64,000 bases of DNA. Source: Candidatus Denitrolinea symbiosum (GTDB lineage: Bacteria; Chloroflexota; Anaerolineae; Anaerolineales; Villigracilaceae). The stretch spans positions 300,952-364,951 of the forward strand of contig BLAA01000004.1 of the NCBI GenBank assembly GCA_017312345.1, read 5' to 3'. Positions 1-9,306 of this stretch are shown in pieces. Both the position numbers and the translations under genes were made by a program. Position 1 is the stretch's first letter, and each line of letters opens with the position of its first letter. The notes beneath the pieces were generated by a model. The model was not told the DNA's origin. It saw only the letters and a program-made list of their open reading frames with translations, and searched no databases.

Positions 1-1
1 C

Positions 2-505
2 TTCGCCATGTATCTCGCCCAGCCGCTCGCACCCAATTTCCTGCGGACCGAGCGCGGACTTTCTCTGAGCCAGGCGGGACTGATCTTCACCGCGGGCGCT
101 TTCGGCAACGCCCTATTAAGTTTCCTGCTCGGACAGATTTCCCCGCGCGCGGGGTATCCGATCTCGCAGGCTTTGGTGGGACTGTTCGCCTTTCTCCTGT
201 GGCGCGGCGGCGGACTGCCCCTGTTCGCGCTCGGCTATTTTCTGCTGGGCGGATTCCGCGCCGCGCGTCCGCTGGCGCTGGCGCAGGCGCGCGAGCTCAT
301 CCACGAATCGCAAATGGGATTATCCTACGGTATGATGGAGACCGTCGCCGCGATCGTTTTCATTCTGACGCCGCCGCTGGCGGGATACTTGTACGAACGC
401 GACCCGTACCTCGTGTATCCCATCGCCATCGGGTTGATCTCCCTCTCTGTCCTCGTCGCCGTCCTCTTCGCCCCGCGCCCTCAACCGCTGGCGACCGATC
501 GCTGA
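2..505 (+). CDS. MFS transporter, C-terminal part (5' truncated by window)
   Basis: Carboxy-terminal half of a major facilitator superfamily membrane transporter. The frame is open to the window edge, so the true start lies upstream; the ATG at position 8 is only an internal methionine. The visible part has about five hydrophobic membrane segments separated by short loops, with small-residue-rich helices (AGAFGNALLSFLLG) typical of MFS helices 7-12. The substrate cannot be told from this fragment. The gene runs into the metallo-hydrolase gene 15 bases downstream on the same strand, so the two may be co-transcribed. Family assignment is by overall look, not by a decisive motif. Confidence 0.7.
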   Translation, partial: FAMYLAQPLAPNFLRTERGLSLSQAGLIFTAGAFGNALLSFLLGQISPRAGYPISQALVGLFAFLLWRGGGLPLFALGYFLLGGFRAARPLALAQARELIHESQMGLSYGMMETVAAIVFILTPPLAGYLYERDPYLVYPIAIGLISLSVLVAVLFAPRPQPLATDR

Positions 506-520
506 AAACAGGATTTAGCC

Positions 521-1156
521 ATGCTGGAAATTGTCTCTTTCACCCTCGGCCCCGCGCAGACCAACGCCTATCTGGTCGCCGATCCCGATACGCGGGACGC
601 GGCCGTCATTGACCCCGCCTGGGACGGGAGGCGGATCCTGTCCGCGGCGCAGGCGCGCGGCTGGCGTATCGCCCATCTCTGGTACACGCACGCCCACTTC
701 GACCACATCGGCGGCGCGGCCGAAATCGCCGACGCGCTCAATCCCCTGCCGCTCGTCGCCCTCCATCCCAGCGACCACGTGCTGTGGCGCGCGGGCGGAG
801 GCGGCGCCTACTTCGGCTTTAAGATTGACCCAGGCCCCGAACCCGCGATTGACTTCACGCACGGTCAAATCCTACGTTTGGGCGGATCCCGTTTCGAGGT
901 CCGCTACACCCCGGGACATACGCCCGGCCACTGCGTGTTGTACTGCGCTGACGCCAACGTTTGTTTCTGCGGAGACTTGATCTTCGCGGGTTCGGTCGGC
1001 CGCACCGACCTGCCCGGCGGCGATTGGGACACCCTCGAAAAAAGCATTCGCGAACAGATTTACACCCTCCCCGACGAGACGCGCCTGCTTTCGGGACATG
1101 GGGAGGAGACAACGGTGGGAAAAGAGAAACGCTACAACCCCTTTGTGAGCGCGTGA
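521..1156 (+). CDS. MBL-fold metallo-hydrolase (glyoxalase II-like)
   Basis: A 211-residue metallo-beta-lactamase-fold hydrolase of the glyoxalase II-like group, probably cytoplasmic with two bound metal ions. The metal ligands are visible: the HxHxDH motif in THAHFDHIGG (about residues 47-56), a second histidine in GHTPGH, an aspartate in FCGDLIFAGSVGRTDLPGG, and a final histidine in SGHGEETTVG. Length fits the short YcbL-type branch rather than full glyoxalase II, which has an extra helical substrate domain. The physiological thioester or other substrate is not known. It follows the MFS gene by 15 bases and probably shares its transcript. Confidence 0.9.
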   Translation: MLEIVSFTLGPAQTNAYLVADPDTRDAAVIDPAWDGRRILSAAQARGWRIAHLWYTHAHFDHIGGAAEIADALNPLPLVALHPSDHVLWRAGGGGAYFGFKIDPGPEPAIDFTHGQILRLGGSRFEVRYTPGHTPGHCVLYCADANVCFCGDLIFAGSVGRTDLPGGDWDTLEKSIREQIYTLPDETRLLSGHGEETTVGKEKRYNPFVSA

Positions 1157-1198
1157 GCGCTGTCTCGTCATTGCGAGCGGAGCGACGCAATGACGGGA

Positions 1199-1861
1199 TT
1201 AGAGTTTCTTCATCGCGGAAGCAAAGTCTTCGGGATATTCTGCATCGAAGGCGACAGTCTCGCCAGCAGCGGGATGCGTAAACGCCAGCGACCGCGCGTG
1301 GAGCGCGGGACGCGAGATGAGCGCGCGGCGCGGGCCGCGTCCGCTGGGCGGGGACGCGCCGTAGAGCGAATCTCCCAGCAGCGGATGTCCCAACTCCGCG
1401 GCGTGGACGCGCACCTGATGCGTCCGTCCCGTTTCGGGGACCGCCTCCAGCAGGCAGAAGCCGTCGAAGCGCTCGAGGACGCGGAAATGTGTCACGGACG
1501 GTTTGCCCGCGCGGTTGTCCACCACGGTGCGATGTTTGTGTCCCACGTTTGCGCGCAGGGGGTGACGCGCGGTGTGCTCGTCCCATTTGGGATTCCCCTT
1601 CACGAGCGCGTGATAGACTTTCTTCACTTCATGTTTCTCGAATTGGAGACTGAGCGAGCGATGCGCCTCCGCCGTCCGCGCGAAGACGATGACCCCGCTG
1701 GTGAATTTGTCGAGGCGGTGGACGATCCAGATTTTCCCGTATTCGGTTTCCAGCATCTTCACGAGATAAGGCGCGGCTCTGTCCCAGCCATCGGGCAGGA
1801 CGGGCAGCCCCGCAGGTTTATCGAGGACGATGATCTGTTCGTCAAGATGCAAAATATGCAT
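1199..1861 (-). CDS. RluA-family pseudouridine synthase
   Basis: RNA pseudouridine synthase of the RluA/RluD family, converting uridine to pseudouridine in rRNA or tRNA. The catalytic motif HRLDKFTSG is present with its aspartate, followed by the conserved GRTHQVRVHAAELGHPLLGD block. No S4 domain precedes the catalytic domain, so this is a short RluA/TruC-like form of 220 residues. I start it at the ATG at 1861 (MHILHLDEQ). The frame stays open to 1942, but the extra 27 residues are encoded by a tandem repeat (actgatcactg-type) and are unlikely to be translated. It lies downstream of upp on the same strand, separated only by that repeat. Confidence 0.9.
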   Translation of the reverse strand: MHILHLDEQIIVLDKPAGLPVLPDGWDRAAPYLVKMLETEYGKIWIVHRLDKFTSGVIVFARTAEAHRSLSLQFEKHEVKKVYHALVKGNPKWDEHTARHPLRANVGHKHRTVVDNRAGKPSVTHFRVLERFDGFCLLEAVPETGRTHQVRVHAAELGHPLLGDSLYGASPPSGRGPRRALISRPALHARSLAFTHPAAGETVAFDAEYPEDFASAMKKL

Positions 1862-1865
1862 AAAG

Positions 1866-1933
1866 CCATCCGCCTGTCCACTGCTCACTGTCCACTGATC
1901 ACTGATTACTGTCCACTGCTCACTGATCACTGA
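1866..1933. repeat. Short tandem repeat, cactgatcactgatt type
   Basis: Tandem variations of cactgctcactgtccactgat fill the gap between the RluA-type gene and upp. The same repeat family recurs at 5385-5417 and 25042-25096, so this is a dispersed short repeat rather than a regulatory site. It keeps a reading frame open upstream of the RluA-type gene, creating a false N-terminal extension. Confidence 0.85.
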
Positions 1934-1938
1934 CTCCC

Positions 1939-2565
1939 TCACCCCGTCCCAAACTGACGGTCGCCCGCGTCGCCCAGCCCAGGGACGATGTAGGCGCGCT
2001 CGTTCAGGCGTTCGTCAATCGCGGCGATGTGGATGTCAATGTTGGGATGCGCCGTCTGCATGGCTTTGATCCCCTCGGGCGCGGCGATCAGTCCTACATA
2101 TTTGATCTTTTTCACGCCCCAATGCTTCAACACCTCGGCGGCGGCGGTGGCCGAACCGCCTGTCGCCAGCATCGGGTCCAGGATGATGCAGACCGAGACG
2201 GTCGGCTCGACGGGGAGTTTGTTGTAATACTGCACGGGCTTGAGCGTCTTCTCGTCGCGGTACAGCCCGATGTGCCAGACTTCCGCGCTGGGCATCAACT
2301 CCCAGAAGCCCTCGACCATGCCCAGTCCCGCGCGCAGGACGGGGACGAGGCCGATGGTCTCTTTCAGCTGCGCGCCCGTCATTTTGGCGAGCGGAGTCTC
2401 GAGTTCACGCGGGACCGTTTGGAGGTCCGCGGTGGCTTCGTACGCCAGCAGCGCGGCGATCTCGCGGACGAGTTCTCGGAATCTCTTCGAGTCGGTGTGT
2501 TTGTCGCGCAAGAGCGATAATTTGTGGGCCACCAGCGGGTGTTTGGACTCAAAGACGTTTGTCAT
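1939..2565 (-). CDS. upp: Uracil phosphoribosyltransferase
   Basis: Uracil phosphoribosyltransferase, which joins uracil to PRPP to make UMP in pyrimidine salvage. The 208-residue length is standard for the family. The PRPP-binding loop is visible in [11 protein letters not shown], the family block [13 protein letters not shown] lies at about residues 74-86, and the C-terminal [13 protein letters not shown] uracil-binding segment is intact. A strong ribosome binding site (AGGAGG) lies just ahead of the ATG on the minus strand. The stop codon nearly abuts the tandem repeat before the RluA-type gene, suggesting one transcript for both. Confidence 0.97.
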   Translation of the reverse strand: MTNVFESKHPLVAHKLSLLRDKHTDSKRFRELVREIAALLAYEATADLQTVPRELETPLAKMTGAQLKETIGLVPVLRAGLGMVEGFWELMPSAEVWHIGLYRDEKTLKPVQYYNKLPVEPTVSVCIILDPMLATGGSATAAAEVLKHWGVKKIKYVGLIAAPEGIKAMQTAHPNIDIHIAAIDERLNERAYIVPGLGDAGDRQFGTG

Positions 2566-2719
2566 TCGGCCTCCTGAAATGGGGACGTGATTTCCCTCGG
2601 AAACGCCCTCTTCACGGGGAAGAGCGCATAAGGTGAGTTAATTATAGTCCGCAAGGTGATATTTGACCCGTGACTTATCGCCCGTTTTTTGCTACATTGG
2701 TAGAAACAAGGAGCGCGCC

Positions 2720-3607
2720 ATGAAACTTTCAGGTTTGCACATCCTTTTGACCTGGCAATGCACCTACGAGTGCGCCCATTGCTTTGTGTGGGGCAGCCCG
2801 CGGCAGAAAGGCGCGTTGACGCTGGAGCAGGTGGAGGAGATCCTCAAACAGGCCAGGGACGCGGGCGTCCGTTCCATTTACTTCGAGGGCGGCGAGCCGT
2901 TCCTGTATTACGCCATCCTGGCAAAGGGCGCGCGCATCGCCTCGGAGATGGGCTTTTCGGTGGGCATCGTCAGCAACGCGTATTGGGCCAACTCGGTGGC
3001 CGACGCCATGGAAAACCTCCAGCCCTTCGCGGGGCGCATTGACGACCTGACCGTGAGCGGCGACGAATATCACTGCGGCGAATGTTTCGGCGATTGCCCG
3101 CAAAACGCGCTGGTCGCGGCCAAGTGGCTGGGCATCCCAACGGGACTGATTTCCATCGCGCAGCCCGAAGGTCACGCGCCCGAAACGCACGGCCAGCTTC
3201 GGGACGAGGGACAGGTCATGTACCGCGGCCGCGCCGTCCAACTTGTCGGGCGCGCCGCGCTGCATCCGTGGGAGACGTTCGCCGAATGTCCGCACGAAGA
3301 CCTGCGCGACCCTGGCCGCGTCCACGTGGACCCGCTCGGCAACCTCCACCTCTGCCAGGGCCTCGTCATCGGCAACCTGTTCGAAAAACCGCTGCGCCAG
3401 ATCTGCGCCCAATACGACGGCGACTCGCATCCGATCTGCGGACCGCTCCTCTCAGGCGGGCCAGCCGCGCTCGTCACGGAATACGGCCTCGACCACGCGC
3501 CGCGCTACGCCGACGCCTGTCACCTGTGCTACGAAATGCGGACGGCGCTACGCGCCCGCTTCCCCGCGCTGCTCGCGCCCGATCAAATGTACGGGGTGGA
3601 ACCGTAA
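2720..3607 (+). CDS. Radical SAM protein
   Basis: Radical S-adenosylmethionine enzyme of 295 residues. The 4Fe-4S-binding CxxxCxxC motif is CTYECAHC near residue 14, right after the first beta strand, followed by the GGEP motif (FEGGEPFLYY). Further cysteines near the C-terminus (CPHED, CQG, CGP, CHLCYE) suggest an auxiliary SPASM/twitch-like cluster. The start is the ATG at 2720, preceded by AAGGAG at good spacing; the longer open frame from 2663 lacks such a site. Substrate is unknown and no peptide substrate gene is seen beside it. It converges on the alpha-mannosidase gene across a hairpin terminator. Confidence 0.88.
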   Translation: MKLSGLHILLTWQCTYECAHCFVWGSPRQKGALTLEQVEEILKQARDAGVRSIYFEGGEPFLYYAILAKGARIASEMGFSVGIVSNAYWANSVADAMENLQPFAGRIDDLTVSGDEYHCGECFGDCPQNALVAAKWLGIPTGLISIAQPEGHAPETHGQLRDEGQVMYRGRAVQLVGRAALHPWETFAECPHEDLRDPGRVHVDPLGNLHLCQGLVIGNLFEKPLRQICAQYDGDSHPICGPLLSGGPAALVTEYGLDHAPRYADACHLCYEMRTALRARFPALLAPDQMYGVEP

Positions 3608-3614
3608 CGCGAAA

Positions 3615-3647
3615 AGGCATCCGAAGCCGCCATGACTTCGGATGCCT
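3615..3647. terminator. Bidirectional intrinsic terminator
   Basis: Perfect 12-bp stem (aggcatccgaag / cttcggatgcct) with a 9-base loop, between the convergent radical SAM and alpha-mannosidase genes. There are T residues on the plus side (gctttta) and A residues just before the stem, so it can stop transcription from both directions. Confidence 0.85.
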
Positions 3648-3651
3648 GCTT

Positions 3652-6576
3652 TTACCCGACAAACTTGACGGTGACCGCTTCGTGTCCCCGCGCGTGGACT
3701 GCGACTTCGCCGCCTCTCCCGACCTTGAGGCGGGCGACTGTTTCCTCGGCCATGTTCACCCTTTCGGCTTTCGCGAACTTCCGCCACGGCGCGAGCGTGA
3801 CCTGGATCTCCTCGCCGCCGAGGTTGCAGCCGCGGACGATCCAGCCGCTGCCGTCCTCCGCCTCTTTCACCGCGCTGAGGAGGAACGCGGCGTTGTCCAC
3901 GCGGACGAACGACCCGCTGGCGGGAAGCGTCCCCGCGTGGAGGCCCGTCGAGACCGCGCGGAGGGGGGTATCGAAATTCCAGGCTTGCTGGTAGGACCAA
4001 TTGCCGCTTTCTCCTACAATGATCGAATAATCGAATTCCCACTCTCCGAGCATCTGCGCGTTGGGCGTCTCGAGGAACGGCCCAGCGTGGTTCTTGCGCG
4101 TGGAGAAGTCGTCGCGCGAGAGCCAGCCGACGCAGCGGAGGAGGGTGAGGGCGATCTCGATTCCGTCGCCAGATTTTCTTTCCAATACTTCGACCTCGGG
4201 CAGGCCGCGATTCGCGAGGGTCAACGCGTCGCGGCCGTCCGAAACTGACGTGAACGAGCGCTGGTGGGTTTCGGGACGCGGCTGCTCCGCCCAACTGTCG
4301 TCGAATTCGGGGACGCCGATGGGACGTTTGACGATCTCGAAGTGACCGTCGTGGCTCGCGGCGTCCGTGTGGAACGGCGCGGGGAAGCAGACGCGCAGGC
4401 GATGGTCTTTGGCGCGGTTGTCGACGCGGGTGTGGATGTCCGCGCGCGGCACGCCCGTCGTCAGCGTGACCGTCGTCGTGACGAGGAGTTCCACAGTCTC
4501 TTTTGAGCGCGACTTTCGATCCGCGCTCAGGCTGGCGGGGACGGTCAGCGCCAGCGCGGCGGTCATGGTCTGCTGGACGGGGCCGCGCGCGAGCGTCACG
4601 CCGCGCAGGGTCGCGGAGTCCGCTGCGAGGTCGGAGGGAGGCGGGGAGAAGTTGTATTCGTCGCCGCAGTCGCCCGAGTCCACGAAGCGGTTGAGGCCGC
4701 GGTAAACCCGTCCCGTTGTTTTGTCGGTGACGGCGAGGGTGGCATCGCGGGTCAGTTCGACGGAGAGAAATTCGTTCTCGATGACGTAGGGCGGCCTGGC
4801 TTTCGGCTGTGTGAGATTGGCGAGCAGGCTCTGCGCGAAGGGAAGTCTTGCCAGCGGCGCGAGCAGGCGCATGAGCGGCGTGATGTGGATCTCTTCGGGC
4901 TGGCTCTCCTTTGCGCGGACGTAAAACGTCTTCCATCCCAGCGCGGGGACGTCCCGCGCGGCGAAAGTGACGCTGGCGGAATCGGGTGAGCGGGCGCGGA
5001 TGTGGAATTCCTCGATGGACGCGTCCTCCTGAAATTCCTGGAATTTGCGGAGGCTTTCGTTCCACGCGTCCAGCCGCGGGTTGGCGTTTTCCGCGACGAC
5101 GACCTCCACGCGCAGGGCCGCGCCGTCGCGCTGGAAGCGGACATCCTGGATGGCGAGGTTCCCCGCGCGTCCCTCGTGGACCATGCCGAGCATCCCGCCC
5201 AACTCCTCGCGCTTCACGCGGACGTTGAGATGTTCGGCCGTTTTTCCGCTGGCGGATTGGCGCGGGACGACGTTCCCCGCTTCGTCCACGATCTCGAAAT
5301 CTGCGACGCCAACTGGCAGGGAAATCTCAGCCGACGCAATGTCCGTGCGCGTCGCCGACAACGGATTAAACGCCACAATCGCCGACTGATAACTGATTAC
5401 TGAAAATTGATCACTGGTTTTGACTGAACCCGCCAACGCCTCCAAACTCTGCCGCGTGATCTCCTCGCCGATCTGTTCGACCTGGTCGAAGCGCGGACGC
5501 ATCTCTTCGTGGACCTGGTCTATCGAGCATCCGCAGATCGAGTCGTGCGGATGGTTTTGCAGGAGCAGCATCCATGCCTGGCGGAGCAAGGATGAAGGAT
5601 GAAGGATGAAGGATGAATTGGGCGTGGGTTGATAAATAATATTGGCAAACGTGGAGAAAGGCTCGGCGTATTTTTCGAGCAGATTCTCGCAGGCGTGATT
5701 GCGTTGCTTGATCCACATGCGCGTGGACAAAACGCCTGGCAGGAGATGGGAACGTTTCGAGGAGCGGAGTTCCCCGACGACGACGGGAATTTCGGATTTA
5801 CCCTTGGCGATTTGTGATTGGACGGCCTTTAGATAAGCGGGCAGCGTTGAGTGGACAACGCGATAATCCGCCAGTCCTTTGTTCGCGGCTTCGATGGCTT
5901 TGCTCGTCCCGCGCGGCGGCTCCATGTGGTCCGTGCCGAACATGACGAGCAGGTCTTGCGCGGCGGAATGAGGGGCGAGGGAATCGGCGGCCTGTTTGAT
6001 CTGCTCGGTGAATTGCGCGGGATCGCCAGCGTTGAGACTCGCGCCGTTGCTGTACGAGTCGCGCAGGTAGAGCATCAGGACGCGCGTCCCGTCGGGGGAT
6101 TGCCACCAGAACTCGGTCGGCTGGTCGTCGAGTCCGCGCCAGAGACAGGCGTTGTCAATGCCGAAGCCGCGCAGGATTTGCGGCATCTGTCCGATGTGAC
6201 CGAACGAGTCGGGCATGTAGCCGATCGGCATCTTCGGCCCGAAGCGGCGCGCGTTCCTGTCGCCCGCCAGCAGGTTGCGGATGTGCGCTTCGGGGCTGAC
6301 GAGGAACATGTCGGGGAGGATGTGCCAGGGGCCGATGAGCGCTCGCCCAGAGCGGATGAGACGCGTCAGCGTGGACTCGGCCTCGGGACGCATGAGCAGG
6401 TAGTCGTCGAGGACGATCGTCTGCCCGTCGAGCATGAAATGCTTGTAGCCGCGGTCGGCCGCGAGGATGTCGAGGAGACCGTCCACGAGATGGACGAGTC
6501 GCAGGCGGAACTGCTGAAAGGTACGATACCATTCGCGGTCCCAGTGGGTGTGAGAGACGAGGTGGATGGTTTTCAT
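3652..6576 (-). CDS. Glycoside hydrolase family 38 alpha-mannosidase
   Basis: Large GH38 alpha-mannosidase of 974 residues, hydrolysing alpha-mannosides with retention and a zinc ion. The N-terminal catalytic domain opens with the zinc-site motif SHTHWDREWY (residues 8-17), and the nucleophile lies in MPDSFGH (Asp about 123). The middle three-helix region and long C-terminal beta-sandwich domains follow. No signal peptide is seen, so it is probably cytoplasmic. Two short dispersed repeats sit in frame within it: a ggatgaa-type repeat at 5587-5620 (giving SSFILHPSSLL) and an actgatta-type repeat at 5385-5417 (giving QFSVISYQS), both likely in surface loops. With the GH1 gene nearby, it suggests use of oligosaccharides. 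Confidence 0.95.
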   Translation of the reverse strand: MKTIHLVSHTHWDREWYRTFQQFRLRLVHLVDGLLDILAADRGYKHFMLDGQTIVLDDYLLMRPEAESTLTRLIRSGRALIGPWHILPDMFLVSPEAHIRNLLAGDRNARRFGPKMPIGYMPDSFGHIGQMPQILRGFGIDNACLWRGLDDQPTEFWWQSPDGTRVLMLYLRDSYSNGASLNAGDPAQFTEQIKQAADSLAPHSAAQDLLVMFGTDHMEPPRGTSKAIEAANKGLADYRVVHSTLPAYLKAVQSQIAKGKSEIPVVVGELRSSKRSHLLPGVLSTRMWIKQRNHACENLLEKYAEPFSTFANIIYQPTPNSSFILHPSSLLRQAWMLLLQNHPHDSICGCSIDQVHEEMRPRFDQVEQIGEEITRQSLEALAGSVKTSDQFSVISYQSAIVAFNPLSATRTDIASAEISLPVGVADFEIVDEAGNVVPRQSASGKTAEHLNVRVKREELGGMLGMVHEGRAGNLAIQDVRFQRDGAALRVEVVVAENANPRLDAWNESLRKFQEFQEDASIEEFHIRARSPDSASVTFAARDVPALGWKTFYVRAKESQPEEIHITPLMRLLAPLARLPFAQSLLANLTQPKARPPYVIENEFLSVELTRDATLAVTDKTTGRVYRGLNRFVDSGDCGDEYNFSPPPSDLAADSATLRGVTLARGPVQQTMTAALALTVPASLSADRKSRSKETVELLVTTTVTLTTGVPRADIHTRVDNRAKDHRLRVCFPAPFHTDAASHDGHFEIVKRPIGVPEFDDSWAEQPRPETHQRSFTSVSDGRDALTLANRGLPEVEVLERKSGDGIEIALTLLRCVGWLSRDDFSTRKNHAGPFLETPNAQMLGEWEFDYSIIVGESGNWSYQQAWNFDTPLRAVSTGLHAGTLPASGSFVRVDNAAFLLSAVKEAEDGSGWIVRGCNLGGEEIQVTLAPWRKFAKAERVNMAEETVARLKVGRGGEVAVHARGHEAVTVKFVG
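5385..5620. repeat. Two short repeats inside the GH38 gene
   Basis: Bases 5385-5417 carry the tgataactgattactg-type repeat and 5587-5620 carry ggatgaaggatgaaggatg copies. Both belong to families also found between genes in this window and both keep the GH38 frame open. Confidence 0.75.
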
Positions 6577-6587
6577 GGGGCGGGTTC

Positions 6588-6655
6588 CAAGTGTCAGGTG
6601 TCAAGTGTCGGGTGTCAGGTATCAGGTGTCAGGTGTCAGGCGTCAGGATATTCAT
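6588..6655. repeat. Tandem repeat, caggtgtcag type
   Basis: Imperfect tandem copies of a 7-10 base unit (gtgtcaggtgtcaagtgtcg and variants) occupy most of the gap between the mannosidase start and the end of the flippase-like gene. No gene is visible here. Confidence 0.85.
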
Positions 6656-6671
6656 CCTTCGTAATTCAGAA

Positions 6672-9197
6672 TTAGAGTTTCACTCTCTCTTCCGTCAACT
6701 CCCGCGCTTCAGCCATCGCCGCCTCGCGGATGGAGATGGGGAAGCGGTTGTTCAGCGGGCTGAGACGCGCGCCGAGCGCGGTCGGTTCGTAGAAGCCCCA
6801 GCGCGCCAGCCAGCGCGCGCCGCCCGTCAACGCGACCGAGTCCTTGAGTTCCGCGAGAGTCGCCGCGTCCCAGCCGCCGAAGAGACCGTAGAGGAAGGCG
6901 TAGAGCGGGAAGGACGGCAGGATGCCGATGAAGAAGATCAACACGCTGGTGAGCTGCTCGCCCTTCCAGAGGAGGCCGTTGACAAGGGAGAGAATCCCGA
7001 AGTGCGCCGCGCCCGCCAAAATCGGCGCGAGAAGCGACTGCCAGACGTAGAAGCGCTGCGGGAAGCAGAGTCTGTGGTTGATGAAGTACGCCGCCACGCC
7101 TTTCATCGTCAACCCGACGAAGTAGGCGATGATCAGCGCGGTCACCTGGAAGCGCGCCAGCAAAATCCACGCCAAAACCACGCGGATGACCTGCTCGGAG
7201 AAAACGAGGATGGATTTGAGCCAGGGTTTGTTCGCGCCGAGTTGGACGTTATCGCCCACCCACGAGGGGAATTGGAACGCGCCCCAGATTGTGAGCGGGA
7301 TGACGTAGAGCGCGGCGCGCTGGAACTCCACGCCCGTGGAGCCGAGGATGAATTTCGGCGCCACCGCCAGCAGCACCGCGCCGATGAAGGCGCTGGTCAG
7401 GGCGTTGTATTTGTAGGCCATCGCGCTGTAATACTGACTGAGAATCTTTTTGCCGCTCGAGATCGCTTCGGAGATGGCGGGCATGACCCCGTCGTTCAGC
7501 GTCTGCGTCACGTTGAAGGCGAAGATGAAATTCTGCGCCATGCCCCAGTTCCCCCAGATCTCGGTGTAGTTGATCAGCCGCGTCTGCGTGATGGCGATCT
7601 CCGCCGCCTGTCCGAACGACCACGCCGCCGAGCCGAGCATTTCGAACACGCCGAAGCGGAAGCTGGTCTTGACCACGTCCCAATCGAAGTGCGCTAGGAA
7701 CAGGACTTTCGCGTTGTACCCCACGCGGCGGTACAGGTAGAGTCCCCACGCGAAGGTCGTCAGTTCGGCCGCGTAGGCCGCGAGACCGAGTCCGAGCAGT
7801 CCGCCGAACGCGCCGCCGAACGAGGGATGTCCCTTGCCCCAGGCGTACATCAAACCGACAAAGATCGGCTGTACCAGCATCGGCACGAACACGCTCAACG
7901 CCAGGTCGAGCAGGCGCGAATAGTCGTTGCGTTGAAAGCCGTTGAACGCGTGACGGAAGACCTGGTAAAAACCTGGGATTTGAATGAAGGCATGGATGGC
8001 GATGCTCCACGCGTACAGCGCGTAAGCCGACCTGGGCGCGAGCGTGCTGGCGAGTCCCACCACGATCGCCACCTGCACCGCGCCCGAAAGCGCCTGCCAC
8101 CAGATGAAGAACTGCCCGAACTGGATGCCGCGCCGCGGGTCGTTCACGCGATACTGCGACAGATACTTGATGAACGCCACGCTCGTCCCCATGTCGAAGA
8201 AATACCACGCCAGGTTAAAGAACTGCGTCACGCGTCCCCAAATCCCAAGCGCCTGCGCGGACGGCAGGATGAACGACGGCAGGATCAAATTCTGGTAAAT
8301 GATGAGCGGGATGAACAGGACGAGGCCGATCGCCAGCGCGACGATGAACCCGCCGAGCGGACGGTGGAACCCGACCTGCTCCCACTCCGTCGCCTCCTCG
8401 CGGACCTCGAAGCGGGTTCGGTCCGAGACGATCTGGTCCAACGCTTCGGGGTGTTTCAGGCTGTGCCGTCGCACGAGGATGAACGCGGCGAACGTGGTGA
8501 CCAGCATCAGTCCCAGGATCGCCCACAGGAAGTTTCGCTCTGCGGCGTGCGGCACGGGCGAGACGGGATACTCCGCGAACGAAAGCGGAGTCCGTCCCGC
8601 GGCGCGCTCGACGAGGTGATAGACCAGGTAATTGAAATATCCCCACTCCTGAATCTGGGGGTTGGCGTCGTTCAGGAAAGCGTTGACGACGAACTCGTTC
8701 GGCCGCGCCTGCCACAGGATCCATTCGCTGTCCTCGTACGCGGTCACGAGCGGCTGGACGGACGAGAGCGGCGTCTGTGCCTCGAATCGCTCCCGCACTT
8801 GCGGCGCTCCGTTCCAGATGATCTCCGTTGTCAGCGAATCGTCCACATCGAGCGAGGTCAGGCTGACCGCGTCTTCGCGCAGGGTCAACGTCAACGGGAT
8901 TCCCGTCGCCGCGGCGACCTGGGCCTCGGTCAAGTCTGGGCCGAGGATCAGCGCCAGTCCCGCGCCCTCCTCCGTCCGTGCGCGGACCGCTTCGGGGTCG
9001 GGAATGACGCCGTTCAACACGATCACGTCCGCCTGCGCGAGGTCGTCCACCAGGACGAATTTCGCCAGTTCGAGCGCGGTCTTCACGCCGCCGTCAGGAC
9101 CCGCGTAGAAAACGCGGATGGAGTCGTCGGCATGGGCGGGTTGGACGAACGAGAAGGCGATCAGGAGAGTTGCCAGGATGACAATGAGTTTTCGCAT
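6672..9197 (-). CDS. Large membrane protein, Wzx/MATE flippase-like
   Basis: An 841-residue membrane protein. It begins with a signal peptide ending near VQPAHA and a periplasmic-type region of about 200 residues, then a membrane helix (FLWAILGLMLVTTFAAFILV), a short charged linker, and about 12-14 hydrophobic segments laid out like a polysaccharide flippase of the MOP superfamily (Wzx/MATE). A small-molecule-rich region QYYSAMAYKYNALTSAFIGAVLL resembles helix 7 of such transporters. The likely role is moving a lipid-linked glycan across the membrane, but this is inferred from topology alone. It is expressed toward the GH38 gene, separated by tandem repeats. Confidence 0.6.
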   Translation of the reverse strand: MRKLIVILATLLIAFSFVQPAHADDSIRVFYAGPDGGVKTALELAKFVLVDDLAQADVIVLNGVIPDPEAVRARTEEGAGLALILGPDLTEAQVAAATGIPLTLTLREDAVSLTSLDVDDSLTTEIIWNGAPQVRERFEAQTPLSSVQPLVTAYEDSEWILWQARPNEFVVNAFLNDANPQIQEWGYFNYLVYHLVERAAGRTPLSFAEYPVSPVPHAAERNFLWAILGLMLVTTFAAFILVRRHSLKHPEALDQIVSDRTRFEVREEATEWEQVGFHRPLGGFIVALAIGLVLFIPLIIYQNLILPSFILPSAQALGIWGRVTQFFNLAWYFFDMGTSVAFIKYLSQYRVNDPRRGIQFGQFFIWWQALSGAVQVAIVVGLASTLAPRSAYALYAWSIAIHAFIQIPGFYQVFRHAFNGFQRNDYSRLLDLALSVFVPMLVQPIFVGLMYAWGKGHPSFGGAFGGLLGLGLAAYAAELTTFAWGLYLYRRVGYNAKVLFLAHFDWDVVKTSFRFGVFEMLGSAAWSFGQAAEIAITQTRLINYTEIWGNWGMAQNFIFAFNVTQTLNDGVMPAISEAISSGKKILSQYYSAMAYKYNALTSAFIGAVLLAVAPKFILGSTGVEFQRAALYVIPLTIWGAFQFPSWVGDNVQLGANKPWLKSILVFSEQVIRVVLAWILLARFQVTALIIAYFVGLTMKGVAAYFINHRLCFPQRFYVWQSLLAPILAGAAHFGILSLVNGLLWKGEQLTSVLIFFIGILPSFPLYAFLYGLFGGWDAATLAELKDSVALTGGARWLARWGFYEPTALGARLSPLNNRFPISIREAAMAEARELTEERVKL

Positions 9198-9211
9198 GGG
9201 GAATCCTTTTT

Positions 9212-9306
9212 GCCACAGATTAGCACAGATTACACGGATTTGGCGACTCCTGGGGGAGGAGTCTGCCTATTCCATCGTCCATTCCTCGTCTGTGTCAATC
9301 TGTGGC
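9212..9306. repeat. Dispersed repeat with 10-bp inverted ends
   Basis: The 95-bp stretch begins with gccacagatt and ends with its exact inverse aatctgtggc, and contains an inner palindrome (gactcc ... ggagtc). The same end sequence recurs near 11122. It fills the gap between the flippase-like gene and the GH1 gene, and its last base is the stop codon of GH1. It looks like a small non-coding repeat element; no transposase is present. Confidence 0.6.

Noticed and set aside
3548..5065. A 505-residue minus-strand frame overlapping GH38
   Set aside because: It lies in another frame of the GH38 gene, which has strong motifs; the composition (Arg/Pro-rich) is that of a shadow.
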